The notes: generated from the sequence alone by a model not told the origin. A DNA stretch of 60,000 bases from Membranipora membranacea (GCA_914767715.1 OU612075.1:21764001-21824000), one strand, 5' to 3'; shown: positions 39,001 through 49,979, counted from the first letter of the stretch. Numbers and translations: made by a program.

Positions 39001-39160
39001 AGACATCTCATACATACCCTTAATAATATACTATTCTAAAAAAACTCTTTATACAACAGAGATCTGATTTTTTCCATGTTTTTCTTTCTTGTCAGTATTA
39101 ACAACGTATTTCGTGACAAATTTTTGTCTATGATAGTAATAAATCCATCCATCCATCCAG
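36071..39160 (+). mobile_element. Nearly full-length LINE inserted in copy C
   Basis: Inserted between AGGATAG and AACCAGTATG, a junction uninterrupted in copies A (about 2285) and B (about 8695). About 90 bp of 5' UTR precede the ORF. The 3' end is TAATAAATCCATCC(ATCC)n, a microsatellite tail. No target duplication is obvious. The element is related to the 45 kb LINE (shared PSGRYR C-terminal motif). Confidence 0.85.
36159..39039 (+). pseudogene. LINE EN-RT polyprotein with three stops and one frameshift
   Basis: About 960 codons. The N terminus has a hydrophobic stretch, then a basic RTRKRGKRAGVR motif. Endonuclease begins TNAQSIRNKLDEL (about residue 105), includes ITESWLTPD and VMGDFNQLP. 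An in-frame TAA (36984) and TAG (37257) interrupt the EN-RT linker. RT: SRKGPGPDGL, QYRPIALTSCLCK, then one extra A in an A5 run near 37930 shifts to MMERLVKHY; FLDFSSAFNTI, GTPQGCCLSPLLFSIYTN, KYADDTCIIG. In-frame TAA at 38572, then VKYLGVTVDD and the C-terminal domain to the stop at 39037. CR1/L2/Rex1-like by layout (inference). Few lesions for its length suggests a fairly recent insertion. Confidence 0.85.
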
Positions 39161-39878
39161 AACCAGTATGTGGAGGCTGGAACCACGTACCACATCATAC
39201 ATGACACAATTATCATGTGAGAAAACAAGCCAATAATAGAACACAATATTACACAAGATAAAAATTTAAAAAAGCGCTTAATTAAACTAAGTGAATACTA
39301 TTGTCAAAGCTGTGAAATTGCCAGAAGCTTTATCAATGCCGAACAGAAATTTCAGACAGATATCTCTTCACTTCACATATAGACTGCTGTGCTGGTGTTG
39401 AAAGTAGTTTGGGTAGCCCTGGATTATTCGGTTTTGTACTATAAATAAGCGGTCCTTACCTACTCTCGCCTGACAATACTGGTAATAGTTATTGCTGTCG
39501 TGTGGCCTCATAACGGAAAAACGGCAAATTTCAATGTTTTTTTATCCATAGTGTTGTAAAGTCTGGAAACTAATCCAAACAATAAAATAAACATATATAT
39601 ATTCATATGTCTGTTTGTGGGCATTGTTGTTCACTTATTTTTGTCAGATGAAAATTATTAACAGATTAGTAATTTTTGGTTTGGTATTATTATGTGAATT
39701 TTGTGGCTTCATCTAACTGTCAAATTTTGATAGCTCTAAATTCTATAATTTTCTTCATTTTCCGTTCTAAAATAACATTGTAAACTGAAAGGTAAGACAT
39801 ATCATGCCCACTGTACCTGCTATTCACAATACAACCAAAGACACCCCACCATAAGAGTTTTATGTATATACCTTAATA

Positions 39879-40212
39879 CCTCACCTATAAGGCCATGCCT
39901 TATGAGTGTAGGCTCCTATAAGAGTGGAGCATGTAGGCGCGGCTATCATTTGAAGTATTTTTATATTTAAGTTGGACCATAATCCGTGTTTTATAAGGCT
40001 AAATAGCTTAGTGAATCAGCATATACTAAATAATAACTGTGAATAGCTCAGTGTGTAGAGTGTCTGCCATGTAAACACAGTGTATCAAAGATGTTGCATG
40101 TCGAAACCCATCTAGATCAGTTTTTTGTTTCAAAGGGGTGCCTTATAGCTGTGGGGTGCTTTATAACTAGGTGCTTCACTTATAAGGCCGGTGCCTTATA
40201 AGTGAGGTATTA
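39879..40212. mobile_element. MITE-like element with internal tRNA-type promoter boxes
   Basis: Ends are inverted: TAATACCTCACCTATAAGGC (39884 onward) and, reverse-complemented from 40212, TAATACCTCACTTATAAGGC. The TACCTC terminus resembles Tc1/mariner-pogo type ends (inference). Inside lies TAGCTCAGTGTG (40044-40055, A-box like) and TGTCGAAACCC (40099-40109, B-box like), 55 bp apart. The sequence after the B box (GGGGTGCTTTATAACT) recurs after the second tRNA-like copy at 42.4 kb. Too degenerate to be a working tRNA gene. Confidence 0.6.
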
Positions 40213-40264
40213 CTGCATGTATAGCGTATATCAATTAAATATGTATCTAACAAATAATCAGACA

Positions 40265-40640
40265 AAGAATGGATATTGATTCATGATTAATGATTCGTCC
40301 GTTTAAGGAGGAGCTGTTAATGGCAACGGTAATGGAAATTATAACCATGGAAATGAGGTGAACGGAATCGCTGATTGAAATGGTAATGTTGAAAAGGGTG
40401 TCAAATGCAATTTGTCTATAAAAATTCAAACAACTGAAATGGCCAGATAGACAAAGGGAATTATGCAAACGGAAGCAGCAACGACAGCAAAAACTGTGGA
40501 GATTGAACCAATGGAAATGGAAACGGCAACAGAAACAGTAGGATGGCACCAACGGAAATGAATTTTATTAACTAGACACGACATGCCCTATTATTGCCCA
40601 TTTTTCTCAGAATTGCTTTCACTAACTGAAATGTTTAGAG
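40265..40640 (+). pseudogene. GN-family pseudogene (repeat exon remnant)
   Basis: Starts like GN1 exon 3 (TTCATGATTAATGATTC then a TTTAAG acceptor at 40306) and codes for GAVNGNGNGNYNHGNEVNGI before a stop at about 40375. Beyond that, NG-type codons continue with frameshifts and stops to about 40560. The following ACATGCCCTATTATTGC resembles the GN1 3' flank (about 4980). No signal-peptide exon is visible upstream. Together with block C it is a decayed duplicate of the whole copy A-GN1 locus. Confidence 0.75.
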
Positions 40641-41282
40641 TTTAAAAAGAGTAATCCCACCGAAAAACCGATAGGTTTGGAGGTGGTATTAAGGTAATGC
40701 CCATGAAGCAACTCTCATAGGGGACTTCTGACAACTTATGTGGCAGCTGAGCCCTATTTTTGCACACAATAAACACCTACAGTTTTGCCTATCCATCCTC
40801 AATTATTGTCAAGATAACTAGATTCATACCTGATCTTCTCTTTGGGACTAGTATGAAAAACAGCAGGTGATGCTATGACATAGAAAACTTGCAACAGCCA
40901 GCACAGGTTTTTTGGCTTTTTCTACCCATTTTTATTCAATCCCATAGACATAGTTTTGTCTATGTCTATGATGTTGCATAACATTTTTTTGTCTATGTGC
41001 AATCCTCAATCAATCATCAGTGCAAATAAGCCTAAGTGCCTGGGCAAAATGTGTAAAATCTGCTTCAATAGAAATGTTGATGGTTAAAATTTGCTCAAAT
41101 AGAAATTTCTATGGCTCAAAGGCTAATATCTAAACGAACAGTCCATTGAATTCCATATCTGGAATAGCATCATTAGCTTTCTTTTGCAAAACAAAGGGCT
41201 TGCAAAAATAGCCAGTCCCTAGTAGCAATCTAGAAATGCCCAAATCATCGACACTGTAGGGGTATAATTACTGTTTGCAATT
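40641..41282. other. Intergenic with dispersed repeat
   Basis: No gene. The stretch 41030-41140 (CCTAAGTGCCTGGGCAAA.., ATAGAAATTTCTATGG) is repeated at 42185-42300, so a direct repeat brackets the 345-bp tandem duplication. A short TTGTCTATGTCTATG repeat lies near 40945-41000. Confidence 0.5.
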
Positions 41283-41975
41283 CATACTGACTCTCGTGAT
41301 CTGACTGGGCATGTAGATCACTGATAAACTATGCTATCATCACCACAATGCTAATGCTAAGTATGCATCATGCGTGGCTTGAATTTGCACATGTGCAAGA
41401 TCAATGAGTTTAGTTTGGGTTCTGATTGCAACTTTGGAAAGGGGAAATGGGATATCCCCTGCATAAACTGTCAATCAAAATCAGCTAATAATGACAAGAG
41501 AGGATAACTATTAATAACAAATCCGCACGCTTTGGGGAGTATGTCACCAGAGCAGGTAGCCAATCAGAATGCTTCGGAATTCCGAGACTCAATTTTGCAG
41601 AGATCAGCTCATGCCCAGAGCTGAGCACATACTGACTCTCGTGATCTGACTGGGCATGTAGATCACTGATAAACTAGGCTTTCATTACCACAAAGCAGGT
41701 GTCGTAAGGCTAAGTATGCATCATGCGTGACTTGAATTCGCGCATGTGCAAGAACAGTGAGTTTAGTTTGGGTTCTGATTGCAACTTTGGAAAGGGGATA
41801 TTCCCTGCATAAACTGTCAATCAAAATCAGCTAATAATGACAAGAGAGGGTAACTAGTAATAACAAATCCGCACGCTTTGGGGAGTATGTCACCAGAGCA
41901 GGTAGCCAATCAGATGGCTTCGGAATTCCGAGGCTCAATTTTGCAGAGATCAGCTCATGCCCAGAGCTGAGCATG
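41283..41975 (+). repeat. 345-bp tandem duplication
   Basis: Unit 1 (41283-41627) and unit 2 (from 41628) both begin CATACTGACTCTCGTGATCT and share GCATCATGCGTG, CCGCACGCTTTGGGGAGTAT and CTCATGCCCAGAGCTGAGCA with few differences. At the end a 20-bp GAGCTGAGCATGCGCAGAAT is itself doubled (41964-42003). Confidence 0.85.
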
Positions 41976-42329
41976 CGCAGAATGAGCTGAGCATGCGCAG
42001 AATGTTTGCAATTTTGTAAACAAGACAATTTCTCAGGCTAATTATTCATGCTACTAGGGACAGCCAATCAGATAACAGTCAGATGGGTCTCTGTGTTTAG
42101 TGTACTAACTGTATAACGCTATGATACTATTTCCATTCTATGAGAAGAATTTAATTCAGTGGAACAGTCATACCTGAGCAAATCATTTAAGCCTTAGTGC
42201 CTGGTCAAAGCTTCTAAAATCTGCTTTAATAGTAGTATCAATGGTTCAAAGCCACCTGCTTTGATAGAAATTTCCAAGGTTCAAAGGCTAATCACTAGAG
42301 CAACACGTCATATCAAGACCTATATTTAG

Positions 42330-42450
42330 CCAGGCTGAATAGCTCAGTGTGTGAATTCACTCATTAATAAGAATGTTGTGGGTTCGAGTCTCAACAAAGT
42401 CAGATTTTTTTCCAAATGGGTGCTTTATAACTGGAGCATTTTTACCGTAA
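42330..42450 (+). mobile_element. SINE-like tRNA-derived copy
   Basis: TAGCTCAGTGTG (42340-42351) and GGTTCGAGTCT (42381-42391) match RNA polymerase III A and B boxes at tRNA-like spacing. Then comes TCAGATTTTTTTCCAAATGGG and TGCTTTATAACTGG, shared with the 40.0-40.16 kb copy. No acceptor stem can be paired, so a SINE head or decayed element is more likely than a tRNA gene. Confidence 0.5.
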
Positions 42451-42547
42451 TCTTCTACTGCTATTGAGTTGTTTTCTGCAAGTACCCAACAGCTCAGTGG
42501 GCTATCGAAATACCTCTCTGCTTGCACTATTTTGCTACCGATATGCA

Positions 42548-42665
42548 AAAATTTCTGTGGTGAGAGGGCGCTAAAGCGCCCCTCCCACACCCTCCCCGCC
42601 CTAGAACCCTAGAACCCTAGAACTGATACACCCTCCCCTCCCACATCAGTTCCCCTCCACACCCA
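42548..42665. repeat. GC-rich island with (CCCTAGAA)3
   Basis: GGGCGCTAAAGCGCCC hairpin, then C-rich sequence and three 8-bp CCCTAGAA units (42599-42622). Composition unlike its surroundings. Possibly transposon-derived. Confidence 0.55.
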
Positions 42666-44306
42666 CACCTAATCTGCTTTACACGTCTCCCATGTTAGTT
42701 TAAATAACAACAGCTATTACTATGATTTCTTAATTATTTTCATTCATTCATGCAAACTTGTCGCAGATTATACTATTATTCAGTTCTCTTATAGTAGCTG
42801 CCCATGTACGGCCTGTCATAAGTTCAGATAGCGGCAATTGCAATCTCCTTATTATGTTCATTTTTTATCTAGACCAAATCGCCTGTGTAATTTGTTGCGT
42901 CGTTGTATTTGTGACGTGTAACACCAATCATAGATATTCCTATTCGTTAAAAGCTTGCCACAGTTCTTTTTTTACCAGGCAGCATATATGACATGAGATG
43001 AATTATGTCTCAGTAACAATTACCAAATGGGCTGCAAAAAAAGCTGTGGGTTTAATTCTCAGACATAGTTGTGTTTGTGAGATATTGTCGGATTTTAGAA
43101 TCTTACACCGCTAATTCCTATTGGGTGGAAGTAAAAGTCCTACATACCTCTAGATCAGCTGTCGGCAACCTGGTCTATTTTCCAGTGCGGCCTAATAAAC
43201 AATATTTTGCGGGCTGATTGTGGCCTTATGCCTGAAAAGATATATATTACACATTAATTTTGATCCCCATCTCGCATTTTGTAATCTTGATATTCAAGTA
43301 TGTAGGCACAATATATTTCAAAATAGTGGCCATTCAGCATTATAAGCATGTAGCTTCCAAAGCCGTTTCTAGACATAATCATCTTAACTGTATTGGTGTT
43401 AACTCCTTTTTCAAGTGCTTTATTTTCAAAATAACCCAGAACGGTGACCTTTGGAAATTTGAATAAAATTTTTCGTTAATGTCATTGTAATTAGTTTTTT
43501 TAGCAAATCTGTCACCTTGAACAAGAAATGCAGATGAGTATCAACAAGTTTACATGTTACAAATGCTCCTGCTTTATCGCTGAAATGTTCCAGATTGCAT
43601 CTAATTTTACAGGCATTCGCAAAAAACTTCCCCGTTGCAGAGGGGTGCCAGCACCCCTCCCACGCCCACCCTGCCCTTTTCCATACACATGCAAAACTTC
43701 ACAAGATTTTTTAAATTAGTATTTCTGTTGAGCTGAAGTTCCTTGCAACATACCACAGCTTTTACAAATAAATCTGTTTTAGTTTGTACATAGTTGTTAC
43801 TCCGGTTCCGATTTTTTACCTGAAAGATATGTTGCGCCTTATTGTGTTGAGCCTGTGTAAAATGTGGAATTTTTTTATAAAAAGGTTGCCCACCCATGCT
43901 CTAGATCAATATTGATACATTTGCTTAAATTCGGAGTTGTTTTTCCTCCAATGGACAGGGGAGCAACTCCAAATACAGACAAATGAATCGTATATATGTT
44001 CACTCTGACCAGTGAACCATGAGTGAACTAAGCTATGATCTGTCCAACTGAGCCGAATAGTTTTGCTCCTTTTCGGTGGTCTCTGATCTTATCAGTTCTA
44101 GTTATCTGGTAAAACAACTGAATCCAAAACTGAGAGTGTGCCAAGTTGTGGGGATCATGTCAGTGGCAGCAGAGAACATGGCACTATGTATGCTTTTAAC
44201 ACAATATTTTATCCCATCAGGTGGTCGGCGACAACAAAATTGCGTACTCCAAATATGAGGGGCTCAGTAGCAGCCGCACTACTGCATATTTCCAAGATAT
44301 TCACAG
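42666..44306. other. Intergenic, no gene seen
   Basis: Short frames without domains. A C-rich patch sits at 43625-43685 (AGGGGTGCCAGCACCCCTCCC hairpin). On the minus strand 44030-44060 reads GGCTCAGTTGGACAG, A-box like, but I see no convincing B box. Confidence 0.4.
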
Positions 44307-44310
44307 GATA

Positions 44311-44880
44311 GGGTAGGGTGGGGTAGGGTAGGGTAGGGTAGGGTAGGGTAGGGTAGGGTAGGGTAGGGTAGGGTAGGGTAGGGTAGGGTAGGGTAGGGTA
44401 GGGTAGGGTAGGGTAGGGTAGGGTAGGGTAGGGTAGGGTAGGGTAGGGTAGGGTAGGGTAGGGTAGGGTAGGGTAGGGTAGGGTAGGGTAGGGTAGGGTA
44501 GGGTAGGGTAGGGTAGGGTAGGGTAGGGTAGGGTAGGGTAGGGTAGGGTAGGGTAGGGTAGGGTAGGGTAGGGTAGGGTAGGGTAGGGTAGGGTAGGGTA
44601 GGGTAGGGTAGGGTAGGGTAGGGTAGGGTAGGGTAGGGTAGGGTAGGGTAGGGTAGGGTAGGGTAGGGTAGGGTAGGGTAGGGTAGGGTAGGGTAGGGTA
44701 GGGTAGGGTAGGGTAGGGTAGGGTAGGGTAGGGTAGGGTAGGGTAGGGTAGGGTAGGGTAGGGTAGGGTAGGGTAGGGTAGGGTAGGGTAGGGTAGGGTA
44801 GGGTAGGGTAGGGTAGGGTAGGGTAGGGTAGGGTAGGGTAGGGTAGGGTAGGGTAGGGTAGGGTAGGGTAGGGTAGGGTA
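44311..44880. repeat. (GGGTA)n pentanucleotide array, 114 units
   Basis: From 44321 to 44880 the GGGTA unit repeats 112 times without an error. Two units precede it, one reading GGGTG. The G strand is the plus strand. It has GGG runs every 5 bases and so strong G-quadruplex potential. It directly abuts the truncated LINE on the right. It differs from the TTAGGG telomere unit by one base. Unit purity suggests recent expansion. True length may be larger than assembled. Confidence 0.97.
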
Positions 44881-45592
44881 TCTTACGAATATCAACTCTA
44901 CACTTCAAGGCACGGTAGCGCCCTGAAGGTAGCTTATCTAGCTCAAAAAGAGGATCATTCTCAGTGGCGTACATTCTAAGGCACTTATTGTGTAAACAAC
45001 GTTCATAGACATCAGATATGTTGGAGAATCTGCATCCTGCTAGATAACCTGGTGTGGAGATCACATTGTCTATAGATTCTCGACATGAATTGGACATATG
45101 ACCAAATACAGTGCGCAGATGGTAAATAAAAACGCACTCAATGACCGTGCCATAGCATCTCAATCTGATTGGTTTAGGCACTTTGAGGATTGATAGATGT
45201 TTCATAAAAATCCATTCTCTAGCTTTCCTAATGGCAGACTGGGTATGATCTTTAAAAGTGAGCTTTGAGTCAAGAGAAGCGCCAAGATATACAAATTGAT
45301 CGACTCGTTGAACCTCAGTACCCTTAATGATGATGTTATCACAGCTTGGATTATCATGTTTTGTTACTAATAATCATTTCCTTTGTTATGGTGACATTTA
45401 GTATGAGGTCATTGGTACTAAACCAGTCAGTGAGGAATTCCGCAGCTGTGTCCAGTGTTGATGGTGTCTTAGGTGTGCAAAGCTCTAATAGGATAGTGTC
45501 ATCTGCATACTTGATCAGGTGGTAGTTACCATATGGTGATAAAGGCATATTCTGGACATTTAGGCCTGGGTTTAACAATGGTTTTTAGGCCT
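44881..45592 (-). pseudogene. LINE RT C-terminal fragment next to the GGGTA array
   Basis: Minus strand: LIKYADDTILL (about 45490-45525), FLTDWFSTNDLILNVTITKE, a one-base shift in an A run near 45357, then IIIKGTEVQRVDQFVYLG, an ASLDSKLTFKDH segment, and a long C-terminal domain ending LPSGRYRALKCRVDIRK, after which the frame runs into the pentamer array. The related LINE at 36-39 kb continues past PSGRYR for about 27 more residues, so this copy loses its end at the array. Both ends are therefore truncated. In the array every minus-strand frame is open, giving spurious PYPTL repeats. Confidence 0.8.
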
Positions 45593-46630
45593 GCAATGAT
45601 ATATGTTATATCATTGCACTGGGTTGATATCTCCATATCATGTCATTCGCATGTTAGGAAACGATACGTTCTAACAAACAAATCACACCAAAATTCTCAG
45701 TTAGTCAGTATTTGTGAGCCATCTTTGAAAGTGATTGATTTAAGATTCAGACAGTTGAGCATATTGCTGAACAAATAGGCAATCTTTAAACTCTTTACTC
45801 ATGTGTCATGCAAAAGACTTACAGCTTAAAAATGACAATTGAAACATCCAAAATTTGGTTTGTAATTACCTTAAGACAATGTTCTTAGACCATGCAATAT
45901 CATACTAGCCTCGTAAGAAATTTGACCATATTCATTTGAAAGTTTTCAATTTGTGCTGATCTAACATGAACAGACTTTTGCAAGTTTACGTGGTTAATAC
46001 ATTGGCATGTCAACAAAAGTCCCACAATGTAATATCAACCCAGAATTGCATATTAGTAATTTCATTACCATACTGTTCATTGGTTAGATTAAACAAGTAG
46101 GTCAGAATAGGAATTATGTCCCCATACATGGAATATCAAAATAAAACACCTTATAAATCTAAATGTGAGCACTACAACTTGCTGAGTACACGCGGTGAAT
46201 TTTACAGAATATACACCAATGGAGTAAAAAACGTGATCGGTATACTGCCATCAAATATGATCCGTACCATCACAACATAGCTTAGCTGCTGCTAGTTTTT
46301 GTGTAAAACAGGTGCAATTGTTACAGGAAAAAAGACTCTGCCCTTGGTAACTGTCCCACTATTTTATTTCTAACAAATCAATTCTATTTTCACAGCTAAA
46401 CGGGAACTAAAACCTGCAGTCGCAAAAAGGCACAAAACATGATTCCTTGACAATGAAAAAATAATGTCGCGTCATTAGTTCGATATAAAACTAAGACTGT
46501 TGCAGGCAAATACTTAATGGCGAATGAGTTATCACTTTGAGTTGTAGATTCTACTTTATGTACATCTGGACAAGTCTAACTCACTACGTAGGTCTTGGTG
46601 TAAACTTCATAAAAGTTTGTATTACCATTA
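45593..46630. other. GN2 3' flank and intergenic
   Basis: No gene seen. TTTATT at 46363-46368 is a possible minus-strand AATAAA for GN2, about 265 bp past its stop; weak because the CAAATAAACT context shared by GN1 and GN3 is absent. Confidence 0.35.
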
Positions 46631-47535
46631 CTATGATTTCCACGAGTAGTAATCTATTTCTCCACTCCAGTTTGCATTACCATTTCCATTTCCATTTTTG
46701 CCACTTCCGGTATTTCCATTACCATTATTATTTCCGTTTTTACCACTTCCTGTGTTTCCGTTTCCATTGTTGTTTCCATTAATTCCATCTCCATCATTTC
46801 CGTTTCCGTTTCCATTTCCGTTAGTTCCATCAGCATCATTTCCATTTCCATTTGTATTCCCGTTGGTTCCATCACCGTCGTTAGCGTTGCCATTCCCATT
46901 TCCGTTGGTTCCATCTCCATCGTTTCCGCTGCCGTTGCTGTTTCCGTTTGTGCCATCATCGGAGTTAGCATTGCCATTTCCGTTTCCGTTGGTTCCATCA
47001 CCATCGTTGGAATTTCCATTTTCATTACCGTTCACACCGTTTCCAATATTTGCATTTCCATCATCGTTTCCATTCACACCATTTCCAGTATTATCATTTC
47101 CATTGCCGTTTCCATTGACTGGTCCTTCTGAAGCAAAATATACAGTCAGTATTTTATATTTCAATGACTTAATGCTCAAAATAGAACTCACTGTTGGCAA
47201 TTACACTGTTAGGTTCATAACAAGGATGGTCAAATTAAAGGTGATGCGTATTTCAGGATTATCACATTGGCACTTATTAGCTGCCGTCTAACATGTGGAG
47301 TTTAGTCACTACGGTTGACCAAAACCGCCAATTTTTCCCACATAATATTCCCAGTGCCTATAATTAAGTTTGGTCATCCGTAAGTCACATTTACCTTCCT
47401 CTCGAGATTGTACATATTATATATCTGTATGAGAAGGTAATACTTACGTGTAGTTGTGGTGGGCTTCTTATATGGATTACACTGTGCAGCAGTCACAACA
47501 ACAACCAGTAATACAAGAACTCTCAGTGACAGCAT
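46631..47535 (-). CDS. GN2: secreted Asn/Gly-rich 14-residue repeat protein
   Basis: Coding exons 47535-47448 and 47127-46631 (minus) join in frame over a GTAAGT..TTCAG intron, 194 residues. The signal peptide (VLVLLVVVV core) probably ends at AAQC; then NPYKKPTTTTQ, GPVNGNGNGND and ten 14-residue units such as NDGDGTNGNGNGNA, with later NTGSGKNGNNNGNG. The tail is NWSGEIDYYSWKS. NWS is a potential N-glycosylation site (NxS/T). No cysteine lies in the repeats. Exon 2 and the first part of intron 2 are closest to GN3. GN2 and GN3 are divergently oriented, about 5 kb apart. Secretion is inferred from the signal peptide; biochemical role unknown. Confidence 0.85.
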
Positions 47536-47914
47536 GGTAGCAGTAGATTTGTTAATCTGAAGTAAAAGATTACAACAATATAATAATTGTCATGATATGA
47601 TGCTTGAGCATCAAATATTTGAGCTTTAGAAAATATCAAAATTTCTATGATTTTGACCAGTCTCTCATATTATGCAAGCTGGAATATACCGGTCTTCGTT
47701 TATTTGTAGTGATGCTGACTGTATGAACTCAAATACACAGGCGACAGGCTAGAGTATATGAGCTTTATCACGCTGTCAGCCGTGGAGTTGCACAATTACT
47801 AAAGAGCTTTCAATCCCAGTATAAACACAGATGTAAGTGTACAGAAATGGCTGAACTTAGTTTGACAATAAAGGAACCTGAGCTGAACTGAAAAATAGAG
47901 TTCTAAAAGAATAC

Positions 47915-47955
47915 CTGAGATAAGATTGATACTGTAGTGATGAACAATGTTCTGT
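47915..47955 (-). other. GN2 5' non-coding exon 1
   Basis: Minus strand CACAGAACATTGTTCATCAC..ATCTCAG|GTATT, homologous to exon 1 of GN1 and GN3. The start near 47955 is inferred from the TATA distance. Intron 1 is 47914-47557. Confidence 0.6.
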
Positions 47956-47978
47956 GATTTGTTAATCTACACCACCCC

Positions 47979-47986
47979 CTTTTATA
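47979..47986 (-). promoter_or_regulatory. GN2 TATA box
   Basis: Minus-strand TATAAAAG followed by GGGGTGGTGTAGAT. One base differs from the GN1 module over this stretch. Confidence 0.8.
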
Positions 47987-47999
47987 GATCCTCAGTTCC

Positions 48000-49970
48000 C
48001 TAAGGATTAATTCTCGTACAGCTACTGATCCTGATAACCCGTTGCTTCCATATCTCACAGGAGTAACCACAACACAGGGAAACGATAAGGAAATACAACC
48101 ACCTTCTCAAACTTGGCGTGTGGCTAGGAGGAAATCCTCTGAGACAATCGGTAACTGTTTACCAAGCAACAAGCCGCAAAATTTTCACAATTTTCTTCAC
48201 AATGATTCACTCAATCATACAAGCGAACGGGCTGATAGCTCATTCTTGAATTACGCCAGGTTTAAAGAGTTCCTCGTACTGCAGCTGGAGTTAAATTTTT
48301 ATTTTTTGTTTCTATATTTAATAGCATAATAATAACCCATAGTGATCGAGGACTGTTATGACTGTGGTTCAATACAGAGATTGTCTGAGTGATGGGTTGC
48401 CTGGTAATCAGTGTTGGCCTACTGATAGTTTTAAAGTGCAGAAGAGTAACCAATATGATCGGGTGTAATATTGATTTTTTTTGTATATAAATGGCAGGGC
48501 GTTCTCCTTTGTTTGCAAGAAATCCTAACTAGAAGCTGTAAATTTGCTCACAAAAAACACAGAGACAATACACGTATCTATGAAAAACAATCTTTGAATT
48601 ATAAAAACCCTCATTATCCTCCGAGAGGGCCTCAGTTGACAGGTCTGCTCTGCTAGCAGCTGGTACATAATAAGCAACACCAGGTTATCAGCCCTTGTAA
48701 TCCAGTTCAACATTACCCCTCTAGAAATCAGTGTGTTTTGCTAGCAGCAAAATGCTTTTGAGTTCAATCACAAACTTTGATAGCAAAAACACAATAATGT
48801 TCTATTTTGCCTGCAAAAAATCTCTCTTTCACGCAAGGCAATACTGCCAACACTATAAGATTATGATCTTGCGTCTCCAACGATGGCTCATATAATGGCC
48901 TTGATACTGGGAACTGGTAATTTGACCTCGAGCTATATAGGAAATTTTATCTTTAATCAGGTTGCTCAAACCAGGTCAGATGGTCTTCCTAGCCCTGATG
49001 AGGAATTCATGATCCAATCGATCCAAATTGAAACAGTATAACTTGATAAAATTATTTCAGGAAAAGGAAATGCTTTACTCACTGAGAGTTTTGCTCAACT
49101 TCAGTCTTTGCATTACTCTGAGGAACCCATCATACAAACTAGGAGCAACCACAAAGCTTGAAAAAGGAAAGTTCTTTGAAGAGAAACTGGTGAAAATGGG
49201 GAGTTTGTCCAACATATGTCCAACGTATGTCCTACATGATTATATACCACATATCACAGGTCTGATAACAGACCATACACTAAGAAGATCACTTTTTTTC
49301 AATGATGTCAATAGATCTCAGGCTAGGTCCAAACAGAGAGCACCTCAACCATATGGACATCTACTGACCGACCACATTGTCCTAAATGAGGTGCATTATC
49401 AAATTCTAATGTTTGTTTTGTATTCAATCTCCAAAATTACTCAAAAATCTGACTTAGTACCTTCCAGATAGAAACTAAACATAAACATGCTGCCTCACCT
49501 CGTTCACCAACCAAACAATAGGAAATACAGAGAAATTATATTTTCCCTACCAATTGTACGGTTTTCTTTCCCCACAGGAGAACACTGCCAACAGTATTTT
49601 CTTTATATTATGATACCTGCATCACCACTGACGTCATCTCATGACTTTGATATTTTATTTTCAACCAAGGAACTCAAAACAATTCAGATAGTCCTTTTGA
49701 CCCTGGAAATGACTAACATCATACAAATTGGTCTTCTGAATACAGAGGGTGTCATATCACTTGTTATCAGACTATAATCTGATCAGAGCACAAGCAAATG
49801 AGATCATGTTTTACAGTGATAAAAATAGACTATAAATGGAACAATAGTATGAACAAGATAAAAATGTTATGCTGAAGCTAATAGTTATCAATGCAAATTA
49901 TTTGCTGGTCAATTTATGTAAAACTAAATACTCTTAATCAGAAATATTTATAAAGCAAACTTCTCCCTGA
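48000..49970. other. Region between GN2 and a LINE relic
   Basis: No gene I can support. The longest frame (49028-49471, plus, 147 codons) has no recognised domain, no signal peptide and no matching copy in the window. Frames at 48042-48329 and 49487-49777 are likewise unsupported. Confidence 0.4.
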
Positions 49971-49979
49971 CAATGCCAT

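Larger units (their letters stand above)
33720..39800. repeat. Duplicated block, copy C, interrupted by a LINE
   Basis: Matches A/B in order: the TTCC(T)AGC..TAAATAG start appears twice (33720-33900 and 33990-34200), then CATGCCAGATCTCTAA (34520), GACATCATCATATTCATATA (34667), the 34790-34960 segment, the TGATTGACGGGCTGCTAGGATAG segment (36050-36070), and after the LINE the CAGTATGTGGAGGCTGG..CACATCATACATGACACAAT segment (39163-39215) through to 39800. The minus-strand TATA module present in A and B is missing at about 34.66 kb. 34.65-35.9 kb also matches E upstream of GN3, inverted. Confidence 0.7.

Noticed and set aside
40041-42391. tRNA genes at 40.04 and 42.34 kb
   Set aside because: A and B boxes are present but no acceptor or anticodon stem can be paired, and spacing in the first is too long.
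44209-44895. 228- and 308-codon frames of PYPTL repeats
   Set aside because: Translation of the GGGTA array. All minus-strand frames are open; only the LINE part upstream of the array is real coding remnant.
49028-49471. 147-codon plus frame as a gene
   Set aside because: No domain, signal, paralogue or promoter, and this length arises by chance in 60 kb.
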